A stretch of 64,000 nucleotides of DNA from Pisolithus tinctorius (Eukaryota; Basidiomycota; Agaricomycetes; Boletales; Pisolithaceae): contig JANFAH010000126.1 of NCBI GenBank assembly GCA_024663395.1, forward strand, positions 1 to 64,000, in the 5' to 3' direction. Within the stretch, counting starts at the first letter, position 1, and each line of letters starts with the position of its first letter. Shown here piece after piece: positions 46,272 through 56,975 of the stretch. The notes under the pieces are model-generated. The model was not told the DNA's origin. It did not search any database and saw nothing but the letters and a program-made list of their open reading frames with translations. The translations under genes were made by a program, and so were the position numbers.

Positions 46272-46591
46272 CTGTCCTGTAGTTTGAGGGCTTGAAGCTG
46301 TAATAGAGTGTTCTATAGCTATCCGAATAAATAATGGGTGGATAGATGTAACTACATGGCAGTAAGCTTGCTACGCCATAGCCTACCACCACAGTTGGAC
46401 GTTTGCTATAACCTGGATTCCAATGTCAATCACCACATACCATACATTGTCGCTCTCTGCCGGGTACTTCCTTGAAGTTGTCCTTCAAGGCGATCCCTCG
46501 AATGGCTAAATGCTCGAAGATGTCACTACGAGGCATGACATGCGCACGTAGGAACTTGAATGTCCTGGTAACCTAGCGTCCGTCACACCCA
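46272..46591. other. Intergenic between converging genes
   Basis: About 320 bp between the 3' ends of the GT2 and esterase-like genes; nothing further was seen. Confidence 0.5.
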
Positions 46592-47533
46592 CTATCGAGT
46601 CTTCGCACCACTCATTACCTCGTAAAGGCCTTCCCCAGTCCTGCGTCCCAAAACCTCGCTCCAGAAGCGCATGATAGGTTCCCATTCATCCTTGGAACGA
46701 GGCATGCTTTCGTCCTGTCCATTGTCTTTCCCTTTTACCTCCTGCACCTGGGTAAAGGCCTTGTAAAACGATGTGAGTGCGGTCTTCGGTAGCGAACCAC
46801 GGTGGAAAACAAGTAGCGGCGTTGGGCAGGGTTTCTCTAGCGTAGGATAGGACAAGAGGGGTCCGCAGACCGTAACCACCGATCCCAGCTGACGAGTGGT
46901 TCTGCCTCTGTCGCCGTCATCTTCTCTGCTCTCCGTTACCCGCGACTTACTAGTCACCGCAAGCTCGCCTTTCCACCAAGAAATGGTGCTCTCGACGGCT
47001 ACGCTCCCTCCCTGAGCAAATCCAAAAAGGTGAATACAATGCGATGGCCAGTTGCAATCATCGATCAGATGCGCAAAAACGATGCGAAGTAGGTCAAGAG
47101 CCGGTGTCGGGTTCGGACGCTCGATAAGGTCTCCCAGCGGATCGAAGGAAGCGTACCATTGATAGGCTTGTTCATACAGAAACGGTATTCTATGATCCTG
47201 TAAGCGATGTTCAGTAGGGAGCGAACCAATGTACGCACTGTTCCGGTGCGCGGAGAGCGAGGGTGGCTGTTTGGGGTAAGTTGAGAGACCGGCCTAGTTT
47301 TGTGAACGGAGTGTGTGTGTCCCCTAGTTTCCCTCGCAAGTCAGAGTGCATTGCATCATGAGTAGCCTCGAACACATACCAAGACCGTGGAGGAGAACGA
47401 GAAGATTCTCGTCTGTGCCGTCGTCGCTCGCGGTGTAGCTGAACGGCACGGGAATCTTTGCACTGTTTGGAGGTGGCTTCCTGCGTGGCGAGGATGTGAT
47501 AGACGAACACTCGCGCAGGTGTATTTCAGCCAT
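46592..47533 (-). CDS. Alpha/beta-hydrolase, serine-esterase-like, nucleophile missing
   Basis: A 278-residue alpha/beta-hydrolase of the phospholipase/carboxylesterase type. Exons are 47380-47533, 47239-47323 and 46592-47189. The oxyanion-side motif LLVLLHGLGDTHTPF and the strand before the elbow (SHCIHLFGF) are typical. The nucleophile elbow, however, reads GFAQGG where active relatives have GFSQGG, so Ala stands at the serine position. The C-terminal part has TPLLVFHRGS at the place of the catalytic Asp region, but no clear GHxV histidine motif. It may therefore be a non-catalytic member rather than a working esterase. The first intron joins HGLG to DTHTP in phase 1. It shares a 128-bp promoter region with the divergent downstream gene. 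Confidence 0.82.
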
Positions 47534-47661
47534 GGCAAGCTGTAGTTGGATGTCGCTGGCAGCGGGAAGCTGTTCGTGAACAACCTTTATCTTATCTTAT
47601 CTACGTGTCACGTGTCTTGAGCCCACCCCCACGCTTTCCCGCGCCCTTTCCTGCGGAACTC
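47534..47661. promoter_or_regulatory. Short bidirectional promoter with GATA repeats and an E-box
   Basis: The 128-bp spacer between divergent starts has three tandem TTATC units (47587-47601; GATAA on the minus strand) followed by CACGTG at 47609-47614. GATA factors (nitrogen, iron or light control) and bHLH factors bind such sites in fungi; which factor acts here is unknown. Confidence 0.5.
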
Positions 47662-48118
47662 ATGTCGAGCGGTGACGCCAAAGACCCATCGCGCGAGGTA
47701 AATTTGACCCTACCCAGGTCATGGCGTGTCGAGTCCACTGGTGAGTACTTTCTTCTTGAATTCGACACCCTTGCTTTAAGTGACTGACTATTTACAGACG
47801 CGTTCGGGTCTGTAGGCATGTTTCTTGCTGGGATAGTGATGGTCACCAAGAATAGGTGCGTCTCACCTCATCCGTTTCAAGCTACTGCTTTGACATCTTT
47901 GCAGATACTTGGTTTGGCCTGTTCTTGTCTTGGCCATCAGCGGCGTTATGAATCAGCGCCCCATGCGTTACAGGGATAGTGGGAATAGCCCGTGGACCAA
48001 CCTGACGTGAGTGTGTCGATTGCTCATCGTCCTTCGACATCGGACATTCCATTCTTTCATGACGTCCACATCACGGTCTCGTGTTAGTATTGAACTGTGC
48101 ACTTGCAAACCTTTTTAA
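47662..48118 (+). CDS. Asterix-like ER membrane protein (PAT complex subunit)
   Basis: A small membrane protein resembling the Asterix/WDR83OS family, whose animal member joins CCDC47 in the PAT complex and guards membrane-protein insertion in the ER. Exons are 47662-47740, 47798-47855, 47905-48006 and 48088-48118, giving 89 residues. The best part is SVGMFLAGIVMVTKNRYLVW followed by LVLAISGVMNQRPMRYRDSG and SPWTNL, which matches the family pattern of two close helices, an NQ-P loop and a PW-NL stretch. A third helix is expected after PWTNL. The spliced frame instead gives a short tail (TIELCTCKPF), while the next frame over is open and starts VLNCALANLF. The 3' end is therefore uncertain, or there is a one-base indel. 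Confidence 0.62.
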
Positions 48119-48700
48119 CGAACCTGGAACCACGACGCAAGGTAGCGTCATTTTTTCCCCCGGTGCTGCCAGTTTGCAGCAAGTAGCACTTTTTCACGAC
48201 TTCGTCGATTGCATAGGGCCTCCGGAGGCTATGTGTGTCAAGGAGGGTGCCCCGTTCGTTCCTTCGATGTGATGAGGCTGGCTCATGGCTGGACATAGTG
48301 GCGGCATCTTCTTGTTCACCTTCCTAATCCACCCTCCATCCTTTTTCAATTTTGATAATCAGTTTCTCATCTCACAGCTTGGCACTGACCAAGTAATTTC
48401 ATGCAGAATGGCCATTTTCGCTCTCATCATCTCTCACTTACCCATGCTTACGTTCACGGACCCGAGAACTGGTGGTATTCGATTCTCGTAGATTTGTCAA
48501 CCGTAGTATACATTTCATCGTACAACCGCACACCAAATACATTGAAATATTTTGTCTTGGTGGCGCTCAACTCACGGACAGACCCTCTCTTCGAGGTGGG
48601 TGACTCGAGGGGACCACGCAGCATCGTGTTGACCACGCCCTCGACACCGCAGTTCAGTATTAATATTGCTCCGTCAGGCTGCTGCTGCACTGGAGTACAT
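48119..48700. other. Region before the F-box/WD40 gene
   Basis: This stretch holds the upstream part of the long open frame that begins at 48401. I place the protein start further right, so the stretch is treated as leader and promoter, but an earlier start is possible. Confidence 0.4.
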
Positions 48701-51700
48701 ATGTTGACTGTTGGGGATGATTTTGATCGCACCCAACAACACCCACCATCCACACCACCTCCACGCACATCCCCACTAAGGACTACTGCGTCACCGTGTT
48801 GTACGACTACTCCTGTTACCGTCGACGCTGCACATCTGCAAGTGCACTTGGCATTGCGACGACGGCGACAACGCAGTTCGACAACACTACCATTACCGAT
48901 GTCATCGACGACTGCTTTGGTCAGTCCCAACTCCAAGTCCCCAACCTCCGCGACCGGACAACACCCCGCATCAACACCACTGTCCGTGGCTCTCTGCCAA
49001 AGTCCCATGACAGCGCACCGCCATCGTCGTGCCTGCATTCCACTTGACATTGGACTCCGAACGACTCCAGATAGCGACGGTTGTTATTTGACACACGACT
49101 CGTTCTCAATGACGATGACGCCCCCCAAGATAGATATTCCAGGCGGTGCCCGTACTACTATCGCGAATAGCACGACGCCACCTAGGCAGCAAGTTGGTGC
49201 ACCGGCGACTAACCCAGATTTAGATTTCAATATTAGTTTCGGGGACACACCAGGCTTGACTTTCTGCTCCCCTAGCTCAAGTCCGACTCCTAGTGCCTCC
49301 CGAAATTTGGGTAGCAGCAGCAGCGGCGAGCGTTTGTCGCCTAGTGGTCGTGTGGAGGGAGATGGGACCAAGAGCCGAGTCACAACTTGGAGGAAGGGTA
49401 AGGCGCGCAGAGTCAAGACAGAGCCCATTCTCGGTTTTCACTCTAGTTCCCCCACGTCAGGCGGGGGCGCTGCTAGTGGCGTGTCTCCGTCAACGCCGAG
49501 AATGAAACCAAAGCCATTGAGAGGGAGGAACACTCACGGAGGCGATGAAGGTAGCGACAGCAGGACCACAGACGTATCGTCATCAGGTTCAGAATCCGAT
49601 CAGACCACTTCACCCAACGCGCGCTTAAGGTCAAATTTTGGATCCATGATGAAGATGGTACATCCGTTCGGACTCGTTGAGCAACGGTACATTCCTCCAC
49701 CTGTGCCCACGCCCTACTACACTGCCAAATCGACACCAGAGCTGGAGTTCGCACCCACGGTTTTCGGCACTGAACCACAACCTGGTCCCTCCCGACTACC
49801 TCCTATCGATACGAGCGTCATCACCGTTGCTTCACCGATACCTTTGTCGTCCGAGTTTCCTCTATCTGAAGACACAGAACCAGTACTTCCGCACTGGCTG
49901 ACAATGTCACCCCCGCCTCCAAGTCCAGCTCTGACTGCGGACTTCTCTATGATTTCTCCGCCGAACAGTCCCTCTTTTATGGAATATTGCCTTTCGGAGT
50001 ACTCTGTTAGTGCCAGAGGTTCTGCTACTCTCCCCTTCTTTCGCTCGCATCCTACATCTACGTCGTCAGCCGGTGGTCTGCCTGGCGTATTCCATTGGAG
50101 TCCGAGTGGTGGGCGGACCCGCAGCATGAGTCTAGGCAAACCGCGCCGCTCACGGCCCGGCATTTCGCGGCTTTGGGAATCCATTGCATCGCCTTCCAAG
50201 AGCTCTTCTACCTCGCCTTTCGGATCTCCCGATACGTCTAGACCGAATAATGTCGCCACTGCAGTTAATGCAGCTGCCACCTCACAGCGTGGCAAGTCAA
50301 TGCCCGTTGGTGGGTTTGCTGCTGCACGAACCAAGTCCTCGCCGATGAGGAATGTTGGACGGAAGCTAAGGGAAAGGCGGCGCGTGAAACGGGTGAGGCA
50401 ACCTAGCACGCTGGAGGTGGAAACGGACGTGGATTATGGAGCGCTTGATCCACTGGATGGCGAGGAAGGTGAACTAGTGGGGTGTACGTGTAGTGGCTGG
50501 GGTGACGGTGCGTGCGTATGTGGATATGGCTATTGGGAGGTGTATGATTATGCGGGATATGTACAAGAGCCCGAGACTGCCGGAGGTGAGTCCTTACCTT
50601 CTCCGTCCCACTGTTGAATGACATCCATTGAACGATACCCTACAGATCCAACTCCCTTACGTGAGAATCCAACTCCGTCGCGTCTCACGCAACTGCCCCC
50701 AGAATTGTTTTTACACGTACTATCATATCTGCCGGTGCGTAGCGTCCTCGCTGTAGCCTCCACTTGTAAAGCCTGGCGCACACTTGCCCTCGACAATAGC
50801 GTGTGGTGGAGGCTGTGGCAAGCAAGAGAGGGTGTCCCGCATCTCCCCAGCACTGTGTCCAATCCACCCCCAGACAGTGGTCGCCGTCTGCTAGATTCTT
50901 TCGGTGGATTCGGACGACGTTACCGGGGCGTCAAGGACGAAGGTGTGCACGGGCTTCCCTTGAACACGCTCGAACATGAGCAGGAAGACCAATGGGATGT
51001 ACCGAGTGGCTGGGCCATCGACTTTGACCGTGCCAACTTCATGTTAAAGGAGAGTGCCTGCACCGATGTGTTCGTACCGTCGGAGAAATTCGCTAGCACA
51101 GAGGAGTACGGACAGAACAATATAACGGTCACGAATGAAGATGGGCATCTTACGGACGACAAAGAGGAGGACTCACCCGACTCAGCAACAGCATGCCCGC
51201 CAGTGTCGAGAAAGTCTCCTCTAATGTTGGACTGGCGTCGTTTGTACAGGGATCGCGCGCTACTTGAGCAGCGCTGGCGGGACCCCGAGGGCGAACCTCA
51301 CGTTCTGAGAATTGATGGTCACCGGGATAGGTCAGTCTTCTCCAGGGATCCGTAGGGTCTGTTTTGATGCCTTTCGCAGTGTGTACTGCCTCGATTTTGA
51401 CTCATCACGCATTATCACCGGCTCTCGAGATAGAACAATCAAGGTTTGGTGTATCAAAACCGGAAAGTGCATTGCTACTTTTGAAGGGCATACCGGAAGT
51501 GTTCTCTGCCTCAAGTTTGAGCGGGACTGGGATGTTGGCGCCGATGGTGTGGTTCGTGGATTCATGGTCAGTGGGAGTAGCGACTGTACGGTTTGTGTCT
51601 GGGATTTGATATCGACTCCGGTCACCGCTGGGGAGAGAAACAGCGACTCAACTACCTCTCATGGGTCCTCGAGATCAAACAGTGCTGTTACCACCGGGAC

Positions 51701-52574
51701 GTTTGGTGCCCCTCGGAGGGTGTCTGCGGAATTGCGACATGTGTTACGGGGACATTCGGCAGGCGTGTTGGATCTAAAGATGGATGAGCGCTGGATCGTC
51801 ACCTGGTATGTGGTGCCATTTGCTCCGTACTTGGAACTCACTCCTCCACAAAGTTCAAAAGATGCTTTAATGAATGTTTATGACCGAAAGACACTGACCT
51901 TGCATACTGTCTTGAGTGGCCATGAGGGCCCCGTGAATGCTGTAGGGCTGGAGAACGGCCGTGCCGTTAGCGCGAGCGGCGACGGTAAAATGATACTGTG
52001 GGATGTCGAAACCGGAAGCTGCATCCGCATCTTTGAAGGACACGAAAAAGGACTGGCATGTATCGAGTTCAAGGTACGTATCGATATGTCTGCGTTCATC
52101 GGCCGCAAACGTTTACGGTGTATGGGAATCCAGAACGATCTCATTCTAAGTGGCTCAAATGATTGCACAATTAAGCTTTGGCGCGCTTCGACAGGAGAGT
52201 GCCTGCACACGTTCGCTGGACACACGCTCTTGGTCCGCGCTTTGTACTTCGAGCCAAAGACGGGATACATCGTCAGCACCAGCTACGACCGGAGCGTGCG
52301 AGTATGGGAGTGGCGTGAACCTGAAGTCGGGGAAAGCCCGGACAGAAGTAAATCGAAAGGCGTAGGTAGACTGGTGAGGGAGTTTAGAAACCTACACGCG
52401 AGCCACATCTTCGATGTCAAGTTCGACGTCGGTAAGATCGTCAGGTAAGACTCAACATCTGTTGGTGCTGCCGTACAGTGAGAAATTCATATCTTCCACA
52501 GCACATCGCATGACCAGAAGATTGTCGTTTTGGACTTCTCATATGGGATTGAAGGTGCACCGCTATTCACTTAG
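48701..52574 (+). CDS. F-box/WD40 protein with long disordered N-terminus
   Basis: A 1199-residue substrate receptor of an SCF ubiquitin ligase (Cdc4/Pop1/Met30 type). Exons are 48701-50585, 50646-51330, 51380-51805, 51854-52073, 52134-52444 and 52502-52574. About 630 residues are Ser/Pro/Thr-rich with a basic patch (RKLRERRRVKRVRQP) and an odd Cys-rich motif (CTCSGWGDGACVCGYGYW). Then come the F-box (LTQLPPELFLHVLSYLPVRS) and WD repeats such as GSRDRTIKVWCIKTGKCIAT, GSSDCTVCVWD, GDGKMILWDVETGSCIRIF and GSNDCTIKLWRASTGECLH. The intron 50586-50645 (gtgagt...tacag, phase 1) joins the disordered frame to the F-box frame. The other reading is two genes, with the F-box protein starting at ATG 50618. 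In-frame starts at 48401, 48899 or 49109 are also possible. Confidence 0.82.
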
Positions 52575-54699
52575 TATATCTCGTGTACGGGCGCTCCACC
52601 GAGTGACTATCGAAAAGGCCTTAGCTCACTGCCTTACCTTCAAGCGTGGCGAACAGCACTACTACTGGCGAGGACTGTTGTTACTCATCTGACATACCCA
52701 ACTATTTATTCATCCTACCCATTGACAATTCGTGTACCGATACTACCTAATGATGTCTTCAAGCATTCTGTGGTTGTAATACCACCCGCCTAATACCGAG
52801 TATTCTACTGGTATCCTGCTGTGAAGTGCAGCAATATGATCTTCAATGTCTGAGTGGCTTCAGCAACTGCGTCGATGACCGGTGACTTCTTGGGTTCTCT
52901 TGCAATTCGCTTACACCATCACCTATTACTTCGCTCAATTTCAACAGTCCCTGGGCAACAGAAACCCCCACTGGAGTGGAGCCGGAACAAGAACCAATGA
53001 CCCAGTCTCCAGAGCATCCAGAAAGGGTGTCGTCGCAAAATCTGGCTCTATACTTCAAAGTTCGCCGCTCTCACGGGGTTAAAACCGGACGGAATCGATC
53101 CTCTTCGGGCCCTTTTGAGCATATCAAGAGTGCCTAATGGTTGACGGCTGGATCGCAGGACGATGCCATTGTCAAAAAGGAACCGCTATGCTCTAGTTCG
53201 GGTCTTACCTATGGAGACTTAGAATCTCAGAACGAGGAAACACACGACCCAATTTTAAGTTATGGTCCCAGAAACCACAACGTGCGAGGCGTAGCCACTG
53301 TTCTCACTCTGCCAAGACCCGTGCCTAGGGGGTAGGTTGATCGTTTCCCATTGATCGTGCGTCATTTCTTTGGTTTGTGCTAGTTAGCGTGAATTATAGT
53401 TGGACCACCGACATTGAAGGTGCGCAAAATGACACTCTTTCGAGGACCCCCTCAATAGACCACCGTTGTGTTCGTCATCACAGTGTAGCCGGAAGGTCAA
53501 AGTTCGTATCGCCATTGTATTTGTTTTGGATGCTGGTGGGTACTTGAAAATTCAAGATGCTGAGTGTTGTAGAACGGTACGTAATATACCATGCGGGTGT
53601 GCAAGGGAGATCGCAACGGAACCAGGCACGGGGCCCACTGGACGGAAAGATGAAAGATCGGACATCTATTGCCGACTGGTCTCGCTTTCGAGCTAGCGTC
53701 AGAAGCCCGGACGAAACTTGGTCCTCCTGTCGCCATCTGCCAGTGTTGCATTTAGGAAGATGCATCTCGAGGTGCGTATAGATCTGAGTAGCCTTCCTTT
53801 ATCAGGCGGGTAAAGGAAGTGTCGGATGATAGCGATGAACAACAAGAGGCATGTTCCTCTTGTGGAAGGCGCAGGGCTATTGCATCTAGGTCCTTCAGGC
53901 TGTTGCTTGCGGCCCCAGTCTTCGGCTCATGCTAAGAGGTTGGCCACCCTCATAATCATTTCAGCCGATCTGCGAACAACGCGCTACGCGGGTTTGGAGT
54001 CAGATATGATCGAAGACGCTGTCCTGGGAGCCCACAAGGTACTGAGCGGAGTCAATAATGACCCAGAGCCAACAGTGGTGGTTGCTCACGCGACGCCTAG
54101 AGAGAGTTGCGTACTCGGCATCTCGAGGAGAAACCACAGGCCCAGGGGTCAGGCACGTCTTCCTCATCGGACCTAGCCATTCAGTCGTTAGTACTTCAGG
54201 TACTCTCGGGTACGCATTGAAAACTTGGCTATATGTTCCGTTGAAGGTTGTATGTGTACAAAACCTTTCTGTCGTACTGTTCTCGAAGATTTAAACCCAC
54301 ATGACTAGAACCGGAGCTACCTGGGCCATCGCCAATAGCAATGGGCACGCGTCTCGTCTTCCATCGTCAATTCGACAAATGAGTATGCACGACCTGCTGC
54401 CGAAGATGTCGTTGGGATGCCAACAATATTCGTGCACAGCAAATCCTGAAGCTCCATATCACCATCAATCCTCTGATCTAGAAGTCAATGCTTTGATTTT
54501 CGGCCGGTGAGCTCGGATCCAGGATAAGTACGTGGCTGCGATAAATTCGCGGGGGATGTATCTGATTTAACGGTGAGTTTTACATATGTACAACATATTG
54601 CATTCAACCAGGTACTAGTCTATGTACATTTGCGGGTATACATCTGAGCACTCATTTCAGTCGTCATCGAGATAGTGGCGTGAGTGTTCAGGGAGAATT
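52575..54699. other. Intergenic between converging genes, possible gene relic
   Basis: About 2.1 kb without a supported gene. A perfect 9-bp inverted repeat (CTTCCTTTA ... TAAAGGAAG, 53793-53819) lies in the middle. Near 54145-54215 one frame reads GVRHVFLIGPSHSVV, which resembles the metal-site strand of MEMO-family proteins, but the surrounding frame breaks down. Confidence 0.4.
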
Positions 54700-55909
54700 T
54701 CAACCGCTCGGACCGTTCACCTTCTTGACGATAACACTAATGCGGCGGACGTGACCAATTTGTTGATGCTTTGGGGGCCGATAAGGAAACTCGGATTCAT
54801 CTATGGTTGACTCCTTGGCGACCTGTGGTTCTTGGGTTGGTGCAGGATCTGATCCAATCTGGTTGACGGGATCATGATCCTCAGGCGGTCGATATGCCGA
54901 AGGAGGCGCCCCACTTGGGAAACCTGGAAAGTTGGTCCTGGGTTGGTAGTAGCCGGGGGGTGGCGCCTCCCGGTTGTAACAGAAGGGCTGAGCGATCGCA
55001 ATGGGGAAATAGGTCGTTCCATCTATTTCATATGTCCCGGCAGGGAGCTGGTGAGTATTAGCAGTCGATGGATATTGTGCAGAACCGGTCCCCGGCGCCA
55101 GCGGCGGGTGAGTAGTGTTTATGGGGGGCGAATACGGCACATAATGGGGAACAGGCCAGTACAAGCCGGATGCAGTGGTCTGCTCTCTCCCTGTGTGAGA
55201 CGGTGTCAGTTGCGACCAGTCCAAGCTGTCAAAGCGCGATTACCGACATGACTCTTCGGTGTCTGTACTGGTGTACCAGGGCTCTTGATTGTCTCGGCTC
55301 ATTTGGCTATAGTGATGGAGAGCAGGCGGTATAGCCATGCGAACGCCGCCACTGATGGTTCGGCCATCTTCGTAGTATGCGTCAGGATTATGGGGCATAA
55401 CGCTGCTTCTATCGTTCCCAGACTTTACCAGAGAATAATCATGGATGCTAGTGACATGAAATTAGAAGCCTGCCATAGTCTACGAGAAAGGGAACTTGCA
55501 ACTTGCAACGGTTTCCGACTGGGCACCAACCACCCGTCCGAGAGAAATGCCTGCAGGGATATTTCTTCTTTCCTGTCTGCCATGATGGAGGACTTGCCGT
55601 ATATCCCAAGTTAACAGTACCGGGCGTGGATAGAAGAAGGGACGTTGGCGATGGCTCATCTCCAAATGGGGAAAGCTCTTGAGGATGTGCTGCGAACGAC
55701 TGCAAGGGCCCTAACGGTGAGGCCTGTGTTGGATACATCAACTCTGGTTGAGGAGGCGAGGCATTCCACGTTGGATAGGATTGGGCAGTGAAGAAGCTCC
55801 ATGACTGTGGAGGGGAAAGTGCCACAGGGGGGTGGATGAAAGTACATCGTTCACCATATTCACACTTCCCAATTACGAAGTTCCGGCACAGCTTAGCTGT
55901 GATTTTCAT
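54700..55909 (-). CDS. CCCH zinc-finger protein (two fingers)
   Basis: A 366-residue protein with two CCCH fingers, probably RNA-binding. Exons are 55500-55909, 55248-55447 and 54700-55190. The first finger, CRNFVIGKCEYGERCTFIH, is right at the N-terminus (C-x7-C-x5-C-x3-H). The second, CRHFSRTGGWCPVGNRCKFIH without the split shown in one piece here, is cut by the first intron just before its histidine. Reading that intron as GC-AG (55448-55499, gcaagt donor) restores C-x3-H, whereas a GT donor two bases away would give C-x2-H. The rest is Pro/Tyr-rich and disordered (HYVPYSPPINTTHPP) with a basic end (HVRRISVIVKKVNG). The start is the ATG five codons before the first finger. Target RNAs are unknown. 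Confidence 0.85.
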
Positions 55910-56975
55910 CAGGGTTGAGGCATGTATAGCAGGTAACAGTGCCACTTACTGCGGAATTTGCGATGACGGAAGGGAATCTCCATTTGAGCAGTTAAGGGAT
56001 GATTATTGGGCGGGGGATGATACTGTCGATGCGATGAATGATAGCTCGAGAGCAGACAAGTGGATGGGAGAGGACGAGGTATGTGCTTTCCGTGGAGCAC
56101 GAGAAAGGCCTTTTAAAGGCTGGGTTAAACATGCACGTGTGCAGCACGCGATTATGCAGTTGGCCATGCCCACACCTCCTTTATTGTCAAAGCGTGAATA
56201 TCGACGGTAGGAACAAGGGTAGGGCATAAAGCCACTAGTCCTCCGTAAGATCAAAGCGGCGGCAGAGTGGTACCACAAAAGAGGTCCTATACCCACCAAT
56301 AACATCGCATCACACAGCAGCATAAAGGATACAGATCACCGCACGAAAAGGTGGACCACCTTTGAATGTGGAACCAAAACGCTTTTGGACCCATCCTCTG
56401 GAGTTGTGTCGCGCATATGTAAAGTGGTCAGTACTACGAGAACAAAAGTAATTGTAATTTGTGACAACACACCAAATGGTCCACCAGTTTATTACGTAAA
56501 AGTAGCGGTATGGCCTTTGAGGCTGTACACGGAACTGAGACCTCCGCCATTGGTCTTTCACATCGCCCCGACAAGACCACATGCAGGCTCTGAATCAATG
56601 TGGCTCTCATGCAAGATTCAAGTACTCACGGCTCGCCGACCACTACCCATCTGTCTGCCTTGAAAGGAAGCTGGGAGAAGTGCATCTAGAGATTTTCGCA
56701 GGGGTCAGATGCGTAGGGTGGTTCCAGATGATTGCAGCATACAGCAGGACAAATACAGCGTAATAATACCACAAATATTACGAGTCCGTGACCAGAGGTG
56801 AAGTTAAAGAATCTAGAACCTAACGTCATGCAGTATGCGAGCATCCCAGAGTGAGCGCGTGGTCGCGAGAGAGAGCGGCGGACACAAACGTCCTAGGTAC
56901 GATGCGTAGAAGAACACATAGTTCGGGTTTCTCCGGGAGAACTTATGATTGCCGGTCGCCCGTGTAACCCTGTAG
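55910..56975. other. Intergenic, CCCH-gene promoter side
   Basis: About 1.07 kb upstream of the CCCH gene and downstream of the coiled-coil gene. Open frames up to about 140 codons exist but without domains or splice support. Confidence 0.45.

Noticed and set aside
49717..50409. Reverse open frame of 230 codons inside the F-box/WD40 gene
   Set aside because: It is the antisense shadow of the Ser/Pro-rich exon; its composition mirrors the sense codons and it has no domain or splice partner.
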